A stretch of 64,000 bases of DNA from Fluviibacter phosphoraccumulans_A (GTDB taxonomy: Bacteria; Pseudomonadota; Gammaproteobacteria; Burkholderiales; Rhodocyclaceae): contig CP126743.1 of assembly GCA_036287865.1 (NCBI GenBank), forward strand, positions 1,178,001-1,242,000. Direction: 5' to 3'. The translations under genes were made by a program, and so were the position numbers. Every line of letters begins with the position of its first letter. The first letter of the stretch is position 1. The notes under the pieces were generated by a model, which saw nothing but the letters and a program-made list of their open reading frames with translations, made no database searches and was not told where the DNA came from. Shown in pieces: positions 9,701 to 17,473 of this stretch.

Positions 9701-10272
9701 TCCAGGAAGTGGGTTTTGTCCTCTTTACCGAAATGCTCAACCGCGCCGTCAAAGCCATGAAGGCTGGTGAAACGCCCGACCTCAGCCAACCACTCGGCAT
9801 TGGCACGGAAATCAATCTGCATGTGCCTGCCCTGCTACCCGATGCCTATTGCCCGGATGTGCATGAACGCCTTTATCTGTATAAGCGCCTGGCCAATAGC
9901 GATGATGCCGAAGAGTTGACCCTGATGCAGGAAGAGCTGATTGATCGCTTCGGCAGCTTGCCACCACAGGCGGAATCGCTCATGGCAACGCACCAGGTTC
10001 GACTTCAGGCTAAATACTGGGGCATGACCAAGGTGGACATGTCACAGGATCAGATCGTCATCCAGTTCGGCGCGCATACACCGGCAGACCCGATGACCAT
10101 GCTCTGGCTTATCCAGAACCGGCGTGACCTTAAACTCGCCGGGCAGGATAGAATTATCCTTTCACGTCATATGCCCGCATTGTCTTTGCGCATTCAGGCA
10201 TTCCGAGAACTCTGCAGTGCGCTGGAAAAACCGCCGGCCGCACTGGCCAAAGCCAGCAGCAAGACTAAATAG
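6742..10272 (+). CDS. mfd: Transcription-repair coupling factor Mfd
   Basis: Mfd displaces RNA polymerase stalled at DNA damage and recruits UvrA. The start at 6742 (MPQVFPTNPDQ) gives 1176 residues. The frame is open further upstream, but that part is antisense to ispD. The N-terminal UvrB-like module is followed by the polymerase-interacting domain (around FMVLEFANEAKLYVPV). The translocase motor carries Walker A GDVGFGKTEVA and a DEEHRFG box, and the TRCF domain forms the C-terminus. Length and order match the family; no lesions are seen. Confidence 0.97.
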   Translation: MPQVFPTNPDQNTRLPELPSGVLPARLPDMGHRHTIRGVATGAQSLLIAELARIKTQPLLVVFTADAQERQRLFEELQWLTPASRIRQFPDWETLPYDPFSPHHGLISERLATLSALQRGECDILLASVQTALHRLPPPAFLAAHSFSFTQKQALDESALRAQLALAGYQAVTNVISQGEFSIRGGLIDLFPMGSMLPFRLDLFDKEIESIKTFDVDTQRTLFPVPEIQLLPAREFPTDDRSRTLFRQRFREVFEGDPAKTGVYRDVSQGTLPAGIEYYLPLFFEDNETATLIDYLAGGDAANPPPVVFTSELSTPIQSFWQEVRSRYTFHQGEKERPLLPPESLFLNEETFFKEIQHTPRILLAAAESESDRKAFPELPPLGLDRRREDPLEAFRAFTQQHAGKVLVMAETPGRRESILALLQEGAFVVHPVDSLGAALDVDDKLQLLTGSLHQGFATPELTIVTETELFAGTPRRKKQTRKKTGTDNWLRDLTELRTGDPVVHETHGVARYQGLTHLDLGDGDTEFMVLEFANEAKLYVPVAQMHLISRYSGGDPDHAPIHTLGSGQWEKAKRKAALQARDTAAELLALYAARASRQGHAFHFDEGDYERFADGFGFEETVDQAVAIDAVLSDMRSGQPMDRLVCGDVGFGKTEVALRAAFAAVAGGKQVAVLCPTTLLCEQHAENFRNRFADWPVKVVELSRFRSAKESQAALDEVADGRADIVIGTHRLIQNDIKFSRLGLLIIDEEHRFGVKQKEQLKALRAEVDVLTLTATPIPRTLAMSLEGLRDFSVITTAPQKRLAIKTFVHSLSDGIIREAVLRELNRGGQVYFLHNEVDTIENMRERLAKLVPEARIVIGHGQMNERELERVMRDFTQQRANVLLCTTIIETGIDNPHANTILINRADKFGLAQLHQLRGRVGRSHHQAYAYLMVQEMKGLTKAAKQRLEAIQIMEELGSGFYLAMHDLEIRGAGEVLGDSQSGEIQEVGFVLFTEMLNRAVKAMKAGETPDLSQPLGIGTEINLHVPALLPDAYCPDVHERLYLYKRLANSDDAEELTLMQEELIDRFGSLPPQAESLMATHQVRLQAKYWGMTKVDMSQDQIVIQFGAHTPADPMTMLWLIQNRRDLKLAGQDRIILSRHMPALSLRIQAFRELCSALEKPPAALAKASSKTK

Positions 10273-10302
10273 TTAGATAACGCACCACCAGAAACCCAGA
10301 TC

Positions 10303-11385
10303 ATGACCCAGAGTACCCAACAGCCGATCAGCAACCTGCACATTGCGGCTTTTGACCCGATGCCAACGCCAGACGCGATCCAGCAGCAACTGCCACTGAG
10401 CGCCAAAGCGGCTGAAACAGTTGCCCAGAGTCGTGCCGCACTGGTCGATATTCTGGAACACCGCGATCCACGCCCTTTCGTCGTGGTTGGTCCGTGTTCG
10501 ATTCATGACTCGGTTGCCGGCCTCGACTATGCCAGTCGATTGAAAGCACTGTCGGATGATGTGTCGGATGCGCTCATGATCGTGATGCGTGTCTACTTTG
10601 AAAAACCACGCACCACCGTTGGCTGGAAGGGTTACATCAACGACCCGGACATGGATGATTCCTTCAAGGTCGATGCAGGCATAGCCAAGGCTCGTGAATT
10701 CCTGCTTGCCGTTAATGAGCTGGGCTTACCCGCCGGTACCGAAGCGCTGGACCCGATTTCACCGCAGTACCTGGGTGACCTGATTGCCTGGAACGCCATT
10801 GGTGCACGCACCACTGAATCTCAGACCCATCGGGAAATGTCGTCGGGTCTATCGACACCGGTTGGCTTCAAGAACGGTACAAATGGTGACCTGACCATCG
10901 CCATCAACGCCATTCTATCGGCCAGTCGCCCCCATAGCTTCCTCGGCATCAACGGCGACGGCCGTGTTGCCATCGTGCGCACCAAGGGCAACCCTTATGG
11001 TCATATCGTGCTGCGCGGCGGCGATGGTCGTCCGAACTACGACACCGTCTCAGTCACGTTGGCTGAAAATGCCATGACCAAAACCAAGCGGCTGCCTAAT
11101 GTCATCGTCGACTGTTCACACGCCAACAGCAACAAGAATCCCGAACTCCAGCCGCTGGTTATGGCGGATGTGATTAGCCAGATTGTTGCCGGCAACAAGA
11201 ACATCACCGGTCTGATGATCGAATCGAACCTGGTGGCCGGCAACCAGCCGATTCTGGCTGATCGTAGCCAGATGACTTATGGCTGCTCAGTCACCGATGG
11301 CTGTGTGAACTGGGACACCACCGAACAGATGATCCGCGAAGCGGCTGAACGCCTGCGCCCTATTCTTGCCTCCCGCAAAGGGTAA
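10303..11385 (+). CDS. aroG: 3-deoxy-7-phosphoheptulonate (DAHP) synthase
   Basis: This enzyme condenses phosphoenolpyruvate and erythrose 4-phosphate, the first step of aromatic amino acid synthesis. The 360-residue protein is a class I (AroFGH-type) synthase with VVVGPCSIHD, RVYFEKPRTTVGWKGYINDP and the C-terminal GLMIESNLVAGNQ motif. The paralogue type, and therefore which amino acid inhibits it, cannot be decided from sequence by eye; the symbol is given by similarity. serB begins 5 bases after the stop. Confidence 0.93.
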   Translation: MTQSTQQPISNLHIAAFDPMPTPDAIQQQLPLSAKAAETVAQSRAALVDILEHRDPRPFVVVGPCSIHDSVAGLDYASRLKALSDDVSDALMIVMRVYFEKPRTTVGWKGYINDPDMDDSFKVDAGIAKAREFLLAVNELGLPAGTEALDPISPQYLGDLIAWNAIGARTTESQTHREMSSGLSTPVGFKNGTNGDLTIAINAILSASRPHSFLGINGDGRVAIVRTKGNPYGHIVLRGGDGRPNYDTVSVTLAENAMTKTKRLPNVIVDCSHANSNKNPELQPLVMADVISQIVAGNKNITGLMIESNLVAGNQPILADRSQMTYGCSVTDGCVNWDTTEQMIREAAERLRPILASRKG

Positions 11386-11390
11386 GCATC

Positions 11391-12239
11391 ATGTTCGATC
11401 TGGTTGTTTACGGTGGCCCAGTACCCACGTATCTGATTGAAGGCATTCAATCGGCATTGCAACCGGCCGCAGTCAAACCCCAAGGCATGCAGGCGGTTCG
11501 CTTTACGGGCGTAACGACACAATCGTTGCCTGATGCCCTCTGCCAGAGTCTGCACAATGAACAACTGGATTGGGGCATTGTTCCCGCCGGTCGGACAATC
11601 AATGACTTCAAACTGGTGGTGTTCGACATGGACTCCACCCTGATCAATATCGAATGTATTGATGAGCTGGCTGATTTTGCCGGTCGTAAAGCAGAAGTAT
11701 CCGAAATTACCGAAGCCGCTATGCGGGGCGAACTGGATTATCGTGAAAGCCTGCAGAAACGGGTCGCCATTCTCGAAGGGCTTAGCGCCAAAGTACTGGC
11801 CCGCGTTTTTTCTGAGCGCCTGCTGTTAAACCCTGGGGCGCGCGAACTTCTGGAAGCCCTGCAAGCAGCTAACGTTCATACGGCATTGCTCTCGAGTGGG
11901 TTTACCTACTTCACCGAGCGTCTGCGTATTGAACTGGGCCTCGACTTTGCCACCTCCAATGAACTCGAAATCGTCAGCGGCAAACTCACTGGCAAGGTCG
12001 TTGGCGATATCGTGGATGCCCAGGCCAAAGCCGATAAGCTCTTAGAGTTGAGCAAAGAATTCGGTCTCTCCAAAGACCAGGTCATGGCGGTGGGTGATGG
12101 CGCGAATGATCTACTGATGATGGCAGAAGCCAGTACCTCAGTGGCCTATCATGCCAAACCGGCCACACAAGCCAAAGCCAGCCACGCCATCAATCACGGC
12201 GGGCTGGACAGCATCCTGACGCTTTACCCTGCCGCTTAA
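11391..12239 (+). CDS. serB: Phosphoserine phosphatase SerB
   Basis: SerB performs the last step of serine synthesis. The 282-residue protein has the HAD nucleophile motif DMDSTLINIE with D79 and D81, the LLSSGFTYF motif II region and GDGANDLLMM as the metal-binding motif. An N-terminal region of about 75 residues precedes the phosphatase domain, in place of the ACT-like domain of enterobacterial SerB. It is coupled to aroG, and its TAA overlaps the stop of the convergent DUF2789 gene by four bases. Confidence 0.96.
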   Translation: MFDLVVYGGPVPTYLIEGIQSALQPAAVKPQGMQAVRFTGVTTQSLPDALCQSLHNEQLDWGIVPAGRTINDFKLVVFDMDSTLINIECIDELADFAGRKAEVSEITEAAMRGELDYRESLQKRVAILEGLSAKVLARVFSERLLLNPGARELLEALQAANVHTALLSSGFTYFTERLRIELGLDFATSNELEIVSGKLTGKVVGDIVDAQAKADKLLELSKEFGLSKDQVMAVGDGANDLLMMAEASTSVAYHAKPATQAKASHAINHGGLDSILTLYPAA

Positions 12240-12439
12240 ACCTCGGCCCAATCGGCATCGTCTTCGATCTCTTCTGCCAGAAAGGTTGCCTGAGAGGCTG
12301 TCCAGAATGCCGCTTCATGTAACAGACAATGATCCGGCAGCGGTCGGTGAAACTCGATAAAGGCATCGACTTCCGCCGTTTCACTGGGCAAACCCAGTTG
12401 CTTGAACAGACTGTTGATCGAATGAATCGGGGTTTCTAT
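12236..12439 (-). CDS. DUF2789 family small protein with apparent ATA start
   Basis: Reading the minus strand from an ATA codon at 12437-12439 gives 67 residues: IETPIHSINSLF at the start, then FIEFHRPLPDHCLLHEAAFW and a C-terminal EDDADWAEV. This matches the small DUF2789 family of proteobacteria, whose function is unknown and whose members normally begin M-E/D-T-P-I-H. A canonical AAGGAGG lies 5 bases upstream (12445-12451), placed exactly for this codon. No ATG, GTG or TTG is available in frame between the upstream TAA (12455-12457) and the conserved region. The gene follows iscX by 19 bases and probably ends the isc operon. A recent ATG-to-ATA mutation is the main alternative. Confidence 0.75.
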   Translation of the reverse strand: METPIHSINSLFKQLGLPSETAEVDAFIEFHRPLPDHCLLHEAAFWTASQATFLAEEIEDDADWAEV

Positions 12440-12458
12440 AAGAACCTCCTTTGCTTAC

Positions 12459-12656
12459 TTACTGTTCATCAATCCAGCACTGCTGTATCGCTTCCAGAAT
12501 ACGCTCACCACAACGATTTGGCTCATCGTCAAATTCGGGGAGCGCCATCACCCACTTCATTAGGTCGACAAAGTTAATCTTTGTCGGATCCTGATCAGGA
12601 TGCGCTTCAATCAGTGCCTCGGCAATATCCAGCGTGTCAGTCCACTTCAGTCCCAT
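12459..12656 (-). CDS. iscX: Fe-S assembly protein IscX
   Basis: IscX is a small acidic protein that binds IscS and iron and modulates cluster assembly. The 65-residue sequence begins MGLKWTDTLDIAEAL and has PDQDPTKINFVDLMKWV and a final WIDEQ, all characteristic. It lies 2 bases after fdx and is part of the isc operon. Confidence 0.96.
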   Translation of the reverse strand: MGLKWTDTLDIAEALIEAHPDQDPTKINFVDLMKWVMALPEFDDEPNRCGERILEAIQQCWIDEQ

Positions 12657-12658
12657 GA

Positions 12659-13000
12659 TTAACGTTTCCCTTCACGGGTCATATTGATCGAATACTTGGG
12701 AATTTCAACCACTAGCGGCGTTTCGGCAACAATGGCCTGACAGGAAAGCCGGGACTCCGGTTCCAGACCCCAGGCCTTATCCAGCAAATCTTCTTCCAGT
12801 TCTTCCGGTTCATTGAGCGAGTTGTAGCCTTCACGCACAATCACATGACAGGTCGTACAGGCGCAAGAGCATTCACAGGCATGTTCGATTTCAATCCCGT
12901 TGTTGAGCAGCACCTCGCAGATCGATTCGCCCACAGGCGCTTCAAGCACCGCGCCATCCGGGCAGTATTCTGCGTGTGGCAAGATGATCATTTGTGTCAT
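12659..13000 (-). CDS. fdx: ISC-type 2Fe-2S ferredoxin
   Basis: This adrenodoxin-like ferredoxin supplies electrons for Fe-S cluster assembly. The 113-residue protein has cluster ligands C42, C48, C51 and C87, the same numbering as the E. coli protein, within ACECSCACTTC and SRLSCQ. Extra cysteines C44 and C46 sit in the ligand loop. Its ATG overlaps the hscA stop by four bases. Confidence 0.97.
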   Translation of the reverse strand: MTQMIILPHAEYCPDGAVLEAPVGESICEVLLNNGIEIEHACECSCACTTCHVIVREGYNSLNEPEELEEDLLDKAWGLEPESRLSCQAIVAETPLVVEIPKYSINMTREGKR

Positions 13001-14919
13001 TTGGCGTCCTTAACCGGTGCATTAACTGTCTGGTGTAGATCCTGAATGGCTTCTTCCACCGAATCAATCGTTTTGCCGGCCAGCGCACGATTCACCGCCT
13101 GATTCATCCGGCGGCCAGCAAACTCCTTACAGTCAGCATCCAGGTCATCCATGGCGATCGTAATCTGACGACGATTACCCGATAGACTCGCCGTTTGTAA
13201 TTTAACAATGCCCGACTCAATCAGTTGAAACTCCTGTTCGTTCAGCAGATGGCGGTCTTCAGCCAATGCCGAACGCACTGCTTCGATGAGTCGCTGTGCA
13301 TCAACCTGGGTTTCTTTCAAGGCGCGGGTTTGCGCATCATCGCGGGCATGATCCACCGATGCCTTGAGCGTGCCGGTAATCTGATCATCCGATAAACCAT
13401 AGGATGGTTTAACTTCCACATGCGCTTCAACGCCCGTGGTCTGTTCCCGTGCGGTCACCGACAGCAGGCCATCGGCATCCACCCGAAAGGTTACGCGAAT
13501 ACGTGCGGCACCAGCCACCATCGGCGGAATACCGCGCAATTCAAACCGGGCCAGCGAGCGGCAGTCATCGACCAACTCGCGCTCGCCCTGCACCACATGC
13601 ACCATCATGGCGGTCTGTCCATCACGATAGGTGGTGAATTCCTGGGCACGGGCCACAGGCAAGGTCGAATTACGGGGAATCACCTTCTCGACCAGGCCAC
13701 CTATGGTCTCCAGACCGAGCGACAGCGGAATTACATCCAGCAGCAACCAGTCTTCACCCGGTGCACGGTTACCAGCCAGCAGATTGGCCTGGATCGCCGC
13801 ACCTAAGGCAACGACCTTGTCCGGGTCCAGATTGTTAAGTGGTTCCTGTTTGAAGAATTCACCTACAGCCCGCTGGATCAAGGGAATACGGGTTGCGCCA
13901 CCCACCATCACTACCCCCTGAATATCTTCAGGACGCAAACCGGCATCGCGCAGCGTTTTCTTCACCGGCTGCTGTGTCTTTGATACCAGCGTCTGGCTAA
14001 TCTCGGCAAAGGTTGCCATATCGATGGTGACATCCACAATTTCACCCGATGCCAGACGTGCCGTAATCGGCGCTTCCGGGTGGGTCGACAGATACTCTTT
14101 GGCCTCGCGTGAACGCAACAACAGTAGCACGGTATCTTCTACCGTCGGTGGTGACTTCAGCTTGGCCTGATCCAGTACCCAGCAGTAAATGCGGCGATCA
14201 AAGTCATCACCACCCAGCGCAGAATCGCCACCGGTGGCTAGCACTTCAAACACCCCACGCGTCAGACGCAGAATCGAAATATCAAAAGTGCCGCCGCCCA
14301 GATCGTAAACGGCATAAACGCCCTCTGAGGCGTTATCCAGGCCATAGGCAACAGCAGCGGCGGTTGGTTCATTCAGCAGACGCAGTACGTTCAAACCCGC
14401 AAGACGGGCGGCATCTTTCGTTGCCTGGCGTTGCGCATCATCAAAGTAGGCCGGCACGGTAATAACGGCGCCCACAATGTCCTGCTTCAAGGTCTGCTGC
14501 GCGCGTTCATTGAGCATACGCAGAATCTCGGCAGACACTTCAACAGGCGTCTTAACGCCCTGTCGGGTTTTAACACTCACCATCCTTGGGTTATCGACCA
14601 GATCCAGGGGCAGGTTTTCACGATGTTCGATATCGGTGAGCGAACGACCCATCAGACGCTTTACAGAGGCAATCGTATTCTTGGGATCTTTGGCAATGGC
14701 CTTGAGCGCATCGTAGCCCACCCGTACCGACCCATCCTCCTGATAACGAACGACAGAAGGCACCAGCGCTCTGCCCTCGGCGTCATTCATCACATGAGAC
14801 ATACCCTGACGCACACTGGCGACCAGCGAGTTGGTGGTACCCAGATCAATACCAATGGCATGCCGCGTTTCGTGCGGTAAAGGGCTTTGGCCAGGTTCGG
14901 CGATTTGCAGTAGTGCCAT
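12997..14919 (-). CDS. hscA: Fe-S biogenesis Hsp70 chaperone HscA
   Basis: HscA is the specialised Hsp70 that drives cluster transfer from IscU. I chose the ATG at 14919 because it gives MALLQIAEPGQS, the standard N-terminus, and leaves 4 bases after hscB. An upstream ATG at 14946 would overlap hscB. The 640-residue protein has the ATPase signatures AIGIDLGTTNSLVA, VYDLGGGTFDISI and VVMVGGATRIPLIQ, then the substrate-binding and lid regions. Its partners hscB and iscU are in the same operon. Confidence 0.96.
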   Translation of the reverse strand: MALLQIAEPGQSPLPHETRHAIGIDLGTTNSLVASVRQGMSHVMNDAEGRALVPSVVRYQEDGSVRVGYDALKAIAKDPKNTIASVKRLMGRSLTDIEHRENLPLDLVDNPRMVSVKTRQGVKTPVEVSAEILRMLNERAQQTLKQDIVGAVITVPAYFDDAQRQATKDAARLAGLNVLRLLNEPTAAAVAYGLDNASEGVYAVYDLGGGTFDISILRLTRGVFEVLATGGDSALGGDDFDRRIYCWVLDQAKLKSPPTVEDTVLLLLRSREAKEYLSTHPEAPITARLASGEIVDVTIDMATFAEISQTLVSKTQQPVKKTLRDAGLRPEDIQGVVMVGGATRIPLIQRAVGEFFKQEPLNNLDPDKVVALGAAIQANLLAGNRAPGEDWLLLDVIPLSLGLETIGGLVEKVIPRNSTLPVARAQEFTTYRDGQTAMMVHVVQGERELVDDCRSLARFELRGIPPMVAGAARIRVTFRVDADGLLSVTAREQTTGVEAHVEVKPSYGLSDDQITGTLKASVDHARDDAQTRALKETQVDAQRLIEAVRSALAEDRHLLNEQEFQLIESGIVKLQTASLSGNRRQITIAMDDLDADCKEFAGRRMNQAVNRALAGKTIDSVEEAIQDLHQTVNAPVKDAK

Positions 14920-14923
14920 AGAA

Positions 14924-15499
14924 TCAACAACAATCTTCGAGCGCAAAAACCGCGTCTTCGATCTCTTCCCGTAATTTTTCCAGAAACATCAGCCGGCGCA
15001 CACCTTCAACCGCATCCTGTGCACGATGGTCTCTATCGAGGGCGTTGGCTAGATCACCATAAGCATCGCGGATATCATCCGCAATCTCAACCTGCAAGCG
15101 CTTCAGCTCGGCAAGATTCTTTTCGCCACGCGCATCAGCCACCTGCTCCCGCCACATCATCTGGCTCATCAGAAACTCGGGTGACATCGCCGTATTGGAC
15201 TCGGCACCAATGTCGATACCGGCCTGCTCCAGCAGGTAGCTCGCGCGTTTGAGCGGCGAGCATAAGGTCTGATAAGCCGCGTTGATTTGCGTCGCCAGCA
15301 TCATCGATGCACGTCGGGCGGCATCATCCGCCGCTGCAAAGCGATCCGGATGCACCTCGCGTTGCAGTTCACGAAAACGCGCATCCAGTGCCAGCGTATC
15401 AAGCTCGAAACGCTTGGGTAGGCCCAGCAGCGTAAAAAAGTCTGCCCCCAGCAAATCTGCCGTTATGGCAACAGCGGGCGCAGCACTTGCATCAGACAT
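14924..15499 (-). CDS. hscB: Fe-S co-chaperone HscB (J-domain)
   Basis: HscB delivers IscU to HscA and stimulates its ATPase. The J-domain HPD motif is in LQREVHPDRFAAADD, and a C-terminal three-helix domain follows. The chosen start (15499, MSDASAAPA) gives 191 residues and overlaps iscA by 8 bases. An in-frame ATG at 15526 would add nine residues and overlap iscA more. Neither start has a strong ribosome-binding site, so the exact N-terminus is uncertain. Confidence 0.93.
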   Translation of the reverse strand: MSDASAAPAVAITADLLGADFFTLLGLPKRFELDTLALDARFRELQREVHPDRFAAADDAARRASMMLATQINAAYQTLCSPLKRASYLLEQAGIDIGAESNTAMSPEFLMSQMMWREQVADARGEKNLAELKRLQVEIADDIRDAYGDLANALDRDHRAQDAVEGVRRLMFLEKLREEIEDAVFALEDCC

Positions 15500-15815
15500 G
15501 GAACGACTCGCCGCAACCGCACTCATCCTTCACGTTCGGATTGTTGAACTTGAAGCCTTCGTTCAGACCTTCACGTACAAAATCCAGTTCCGTGCCATCC
15601 AGATAAGCCAGGCTTTTCGGATCAACCACAATCTTGACGCCATGTGATTCGAATACCGAATCATCATCGGCCAGGTCATCCACATACTCCAGACGGTAAG
15701 CCATACCGGAGCAACCCGCCGTACGCACACCGAGTCGCAGGCCAATGCCCTTGCCTCGTTGTGTCAGTGCCTTACCCACGTGGGTGGCGGCACGTTCAGT
15801 CATGGTCACGCTCAT
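15492..15815 (-). CDS. iscA: Fe-S assembly protein IscA
   Basis: IscA is an A-type carrier of iron or Fe-S clusters. The 107-residue protein has the three invariant cysteines C35 (TAGCSGMAY), C99 and C101 (DECGCGESF). It lies between iscU and hscB in the isc operon. Confidence 0.97.
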   Translation of the reverse strand: MSVTMTERAATHVGKALTQRGKGIGLRLGVRTAGCSGMAYRLEYVDDLADDDSVFESHGVKIVVDPKSLAYLDGTELDFVREGLNEGFKFNNPNVKDECGCGESFHV

Positions 15816-15829
15816 CGCGATCTCCTTTT

Positions 15830-16213
15830 TCAGGATTCCTGTTTCTTCTTGTAATCAGCAACCGCTGCCTTGATGGCGTCTTCAGCCAGAATCGAGCAGT
15901 GGATTTTTACCGGTGGCAGTGCCAACTCTTCGGCAATCGCGGTGTTCTTGATTTCCAGTGCTTCATCCAGATTCTTACCCTTCACCCATTCGGTGACCAG
16001 CGAGCTGGATGCAATGGCCGAGCCACAACCATAGGTCTTGAACTTGGCGTCTTCAATCACGCCTTCCTTGTTCACTTTGATCTGCAGCTTCATTACGTCA
16101 CCACAGGCTGGTGCACCCACCATACCGGTGCCTACGCCAGTTTCTTTATTATCGAAAGAACCTACGTTGCGGGGATTTTCGTAGTGGTCAATGACCTTAA
16201 CGCTATATGCCAT
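15830..16213 (-). CDS. iscU: Fe-S cluster scaffold IscU
   Basis: IscU is the scaffold on which clusters are built with sulfur from IscS. The 127-residue protein has ligands C37, C63 and C106, with D39 in APACGDVM, and the HscA-binding motif LPPVK at about 99-103. It is 30 bases downstream of iscS. Confidence 0.98.
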   Translation of the reverse strand: MAYSVKVIDHYENPRNVGSFDNKETGVGTGMVGAPACGDVMKLQIKVNKEGVIEDAKFKTYGCGSAIASSSLVTEWVKGKNLDEALEIKNTAIAEELALPPVKIHCSILAEDAIKAAVADYKKKQES

Positions 16214-16243
16214 GAGAGACTCCTTTGTATAAGATCAGCTGCT

Positions 16244-17452
16244 TTAGTGGGCAGCCCATTGAACCGTATTGAGGTCGATACCTTCCTGAACCATCTCCCA
16301 CAGTGGAGACATTTCACGCAGGCGACCGATTTGTTTGTGCAGCAGATCCACCGTGTAATCGATCTCTTCTTCGGTGGTGAAACGGCCAATTGAAAAACGG
16401 ATCGATGAATGTGCCAGCTCGTCGGTCAGACCCAGCGCGCGCAAAACATAAGAGGGTTCCAGCGATGCCGACGTACAGGCCGAACCGGAAGACACGGCAA
16501 TATCACGCACTGCCATAATCAGCGACTCTCCTTCCACATAGGCAAAGCTCACATTCAGGTTATGCGGTATACGATGGGCCAGATCACCATTCACATAGAT
16601 CTCGGGCATGTCAAACAAGCCTTTGAGCAAACGATCACGCAGCGCCTGAATACGCTTGTTCTCCTCATGCATTTCGAGACGGGCGAGGCGGAAGGCTTCG
16701 CCCATACCGACAATCATGAACGTTGGCAGCGTGCCAGAACGCATACCGCGCTCATGGCCACCCCCATGCATCTGTGCTTCCAGGCGGACACGTGGTTTAC
16801 GACGCACGTAGAGCGCACCAATGCCTTTTGGGCCATAGGTCTTGTGCGCCGAAAAGCTCATCAGATCAACCTTGAGCTTTGATAGATCGATATCGATCTT
16901 GCCGGTGGCCTGGGCCGCATCCACATGAAACAGAATGCCCTTGCTACGGAGCAGCTCACCAATCTCTGTGATTGGCTGTACCACACCGATCTCATTATTC
17001 ACCGCCATGATCGACACCAGAATCGTATCGGGACGCAGCGCAGCTTCCAGCGCCGCCATATCAACCAGACCATTCGGCAGCACATCGAGGTAAGTCACTT
17101 CAAAGCCCTGACGCTCCAGCTCGCGCATCGTATCCAGCACGGCCTTATGCTCGGTTTTCAGCGTGATCAGATGCTTACCCTTACCCTGGTAAAAGTTGGC
17201 AGCGCCCTTGATGGCCAGATTGTTGGCTTCGGTTGCACCCGAGGTCCAGACAATTTCTTTAGGGTCGGCATTCACCAAAGCAGCGACTTCGTTACGCGCA
17301 TTTTCAACCGCTGCTTCTGCATCCCAACCATACTGGTGAGAACGCGATGCCGGATTACCGAATTTCTCGGTCAGGTACGGCATCATGGCCTCGACCACAC
17401 GCGGGTCGATTGGGGTCGTTGCCGAATAATCCAGATAGATTGGGAGCTTCAT
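16244..17452 (-). CDS. iscS: Cysteine desulfurase IscS
   Basis: IscS is the PLP enzyme that takes sulfur from cysteine for clusters, thiamine and tRNA thiolation. The start at 17452 gives MKLPIYLDYSATTP and leaves a good GGAGAG spacing. An ATG codon directly before it (17455) is also possible. In the 402-residue protein H102, PLP lysine K204 (SFSAHKTYGPKG) and the catalytic cysteine C326 in SSGSACTSASLEPSY are all present. It is the second of two desulfurase genes in tandem. Confidence 0.97.
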   Translation of the reverse strand: MKLPIYLDYSATTPIDPRVVEAMMPYLTEKFGNPASRSHQYGWDAEAAVENARNEVAALVNADPKEIVWTSGATEANNLAIKGAANFYQGKGKHLITLKTEHKAVLDTMRELERQGFEVTYLDVLPNGLVDMAALEAALRPDTILVSIMAVNNEIGVVQPITEIGELLRSKGILFHVDAAQATGKIDIDLSKLKVDLMSFSAHKTYGPKGIGALYVRRKPRVRLEAQMHGGGHERGMRSGTLPTFMIVGMGEAFRLARLEMHEENKRIQALRDRLLKGLFDMPEIYVNGDLAHRIPHNLNVSFAYVEGESLIMAVRDIAVSSGSACTSASLEPSYVLRALGLTDELAHSSIRFSIGRFTTEEEIDYTVDLLHKQIGRLREMSPLWEMVQEGIDLNTVQWAAH

Positions 17453-17473
17453 CATTCTCTCCACAAGAAACTG

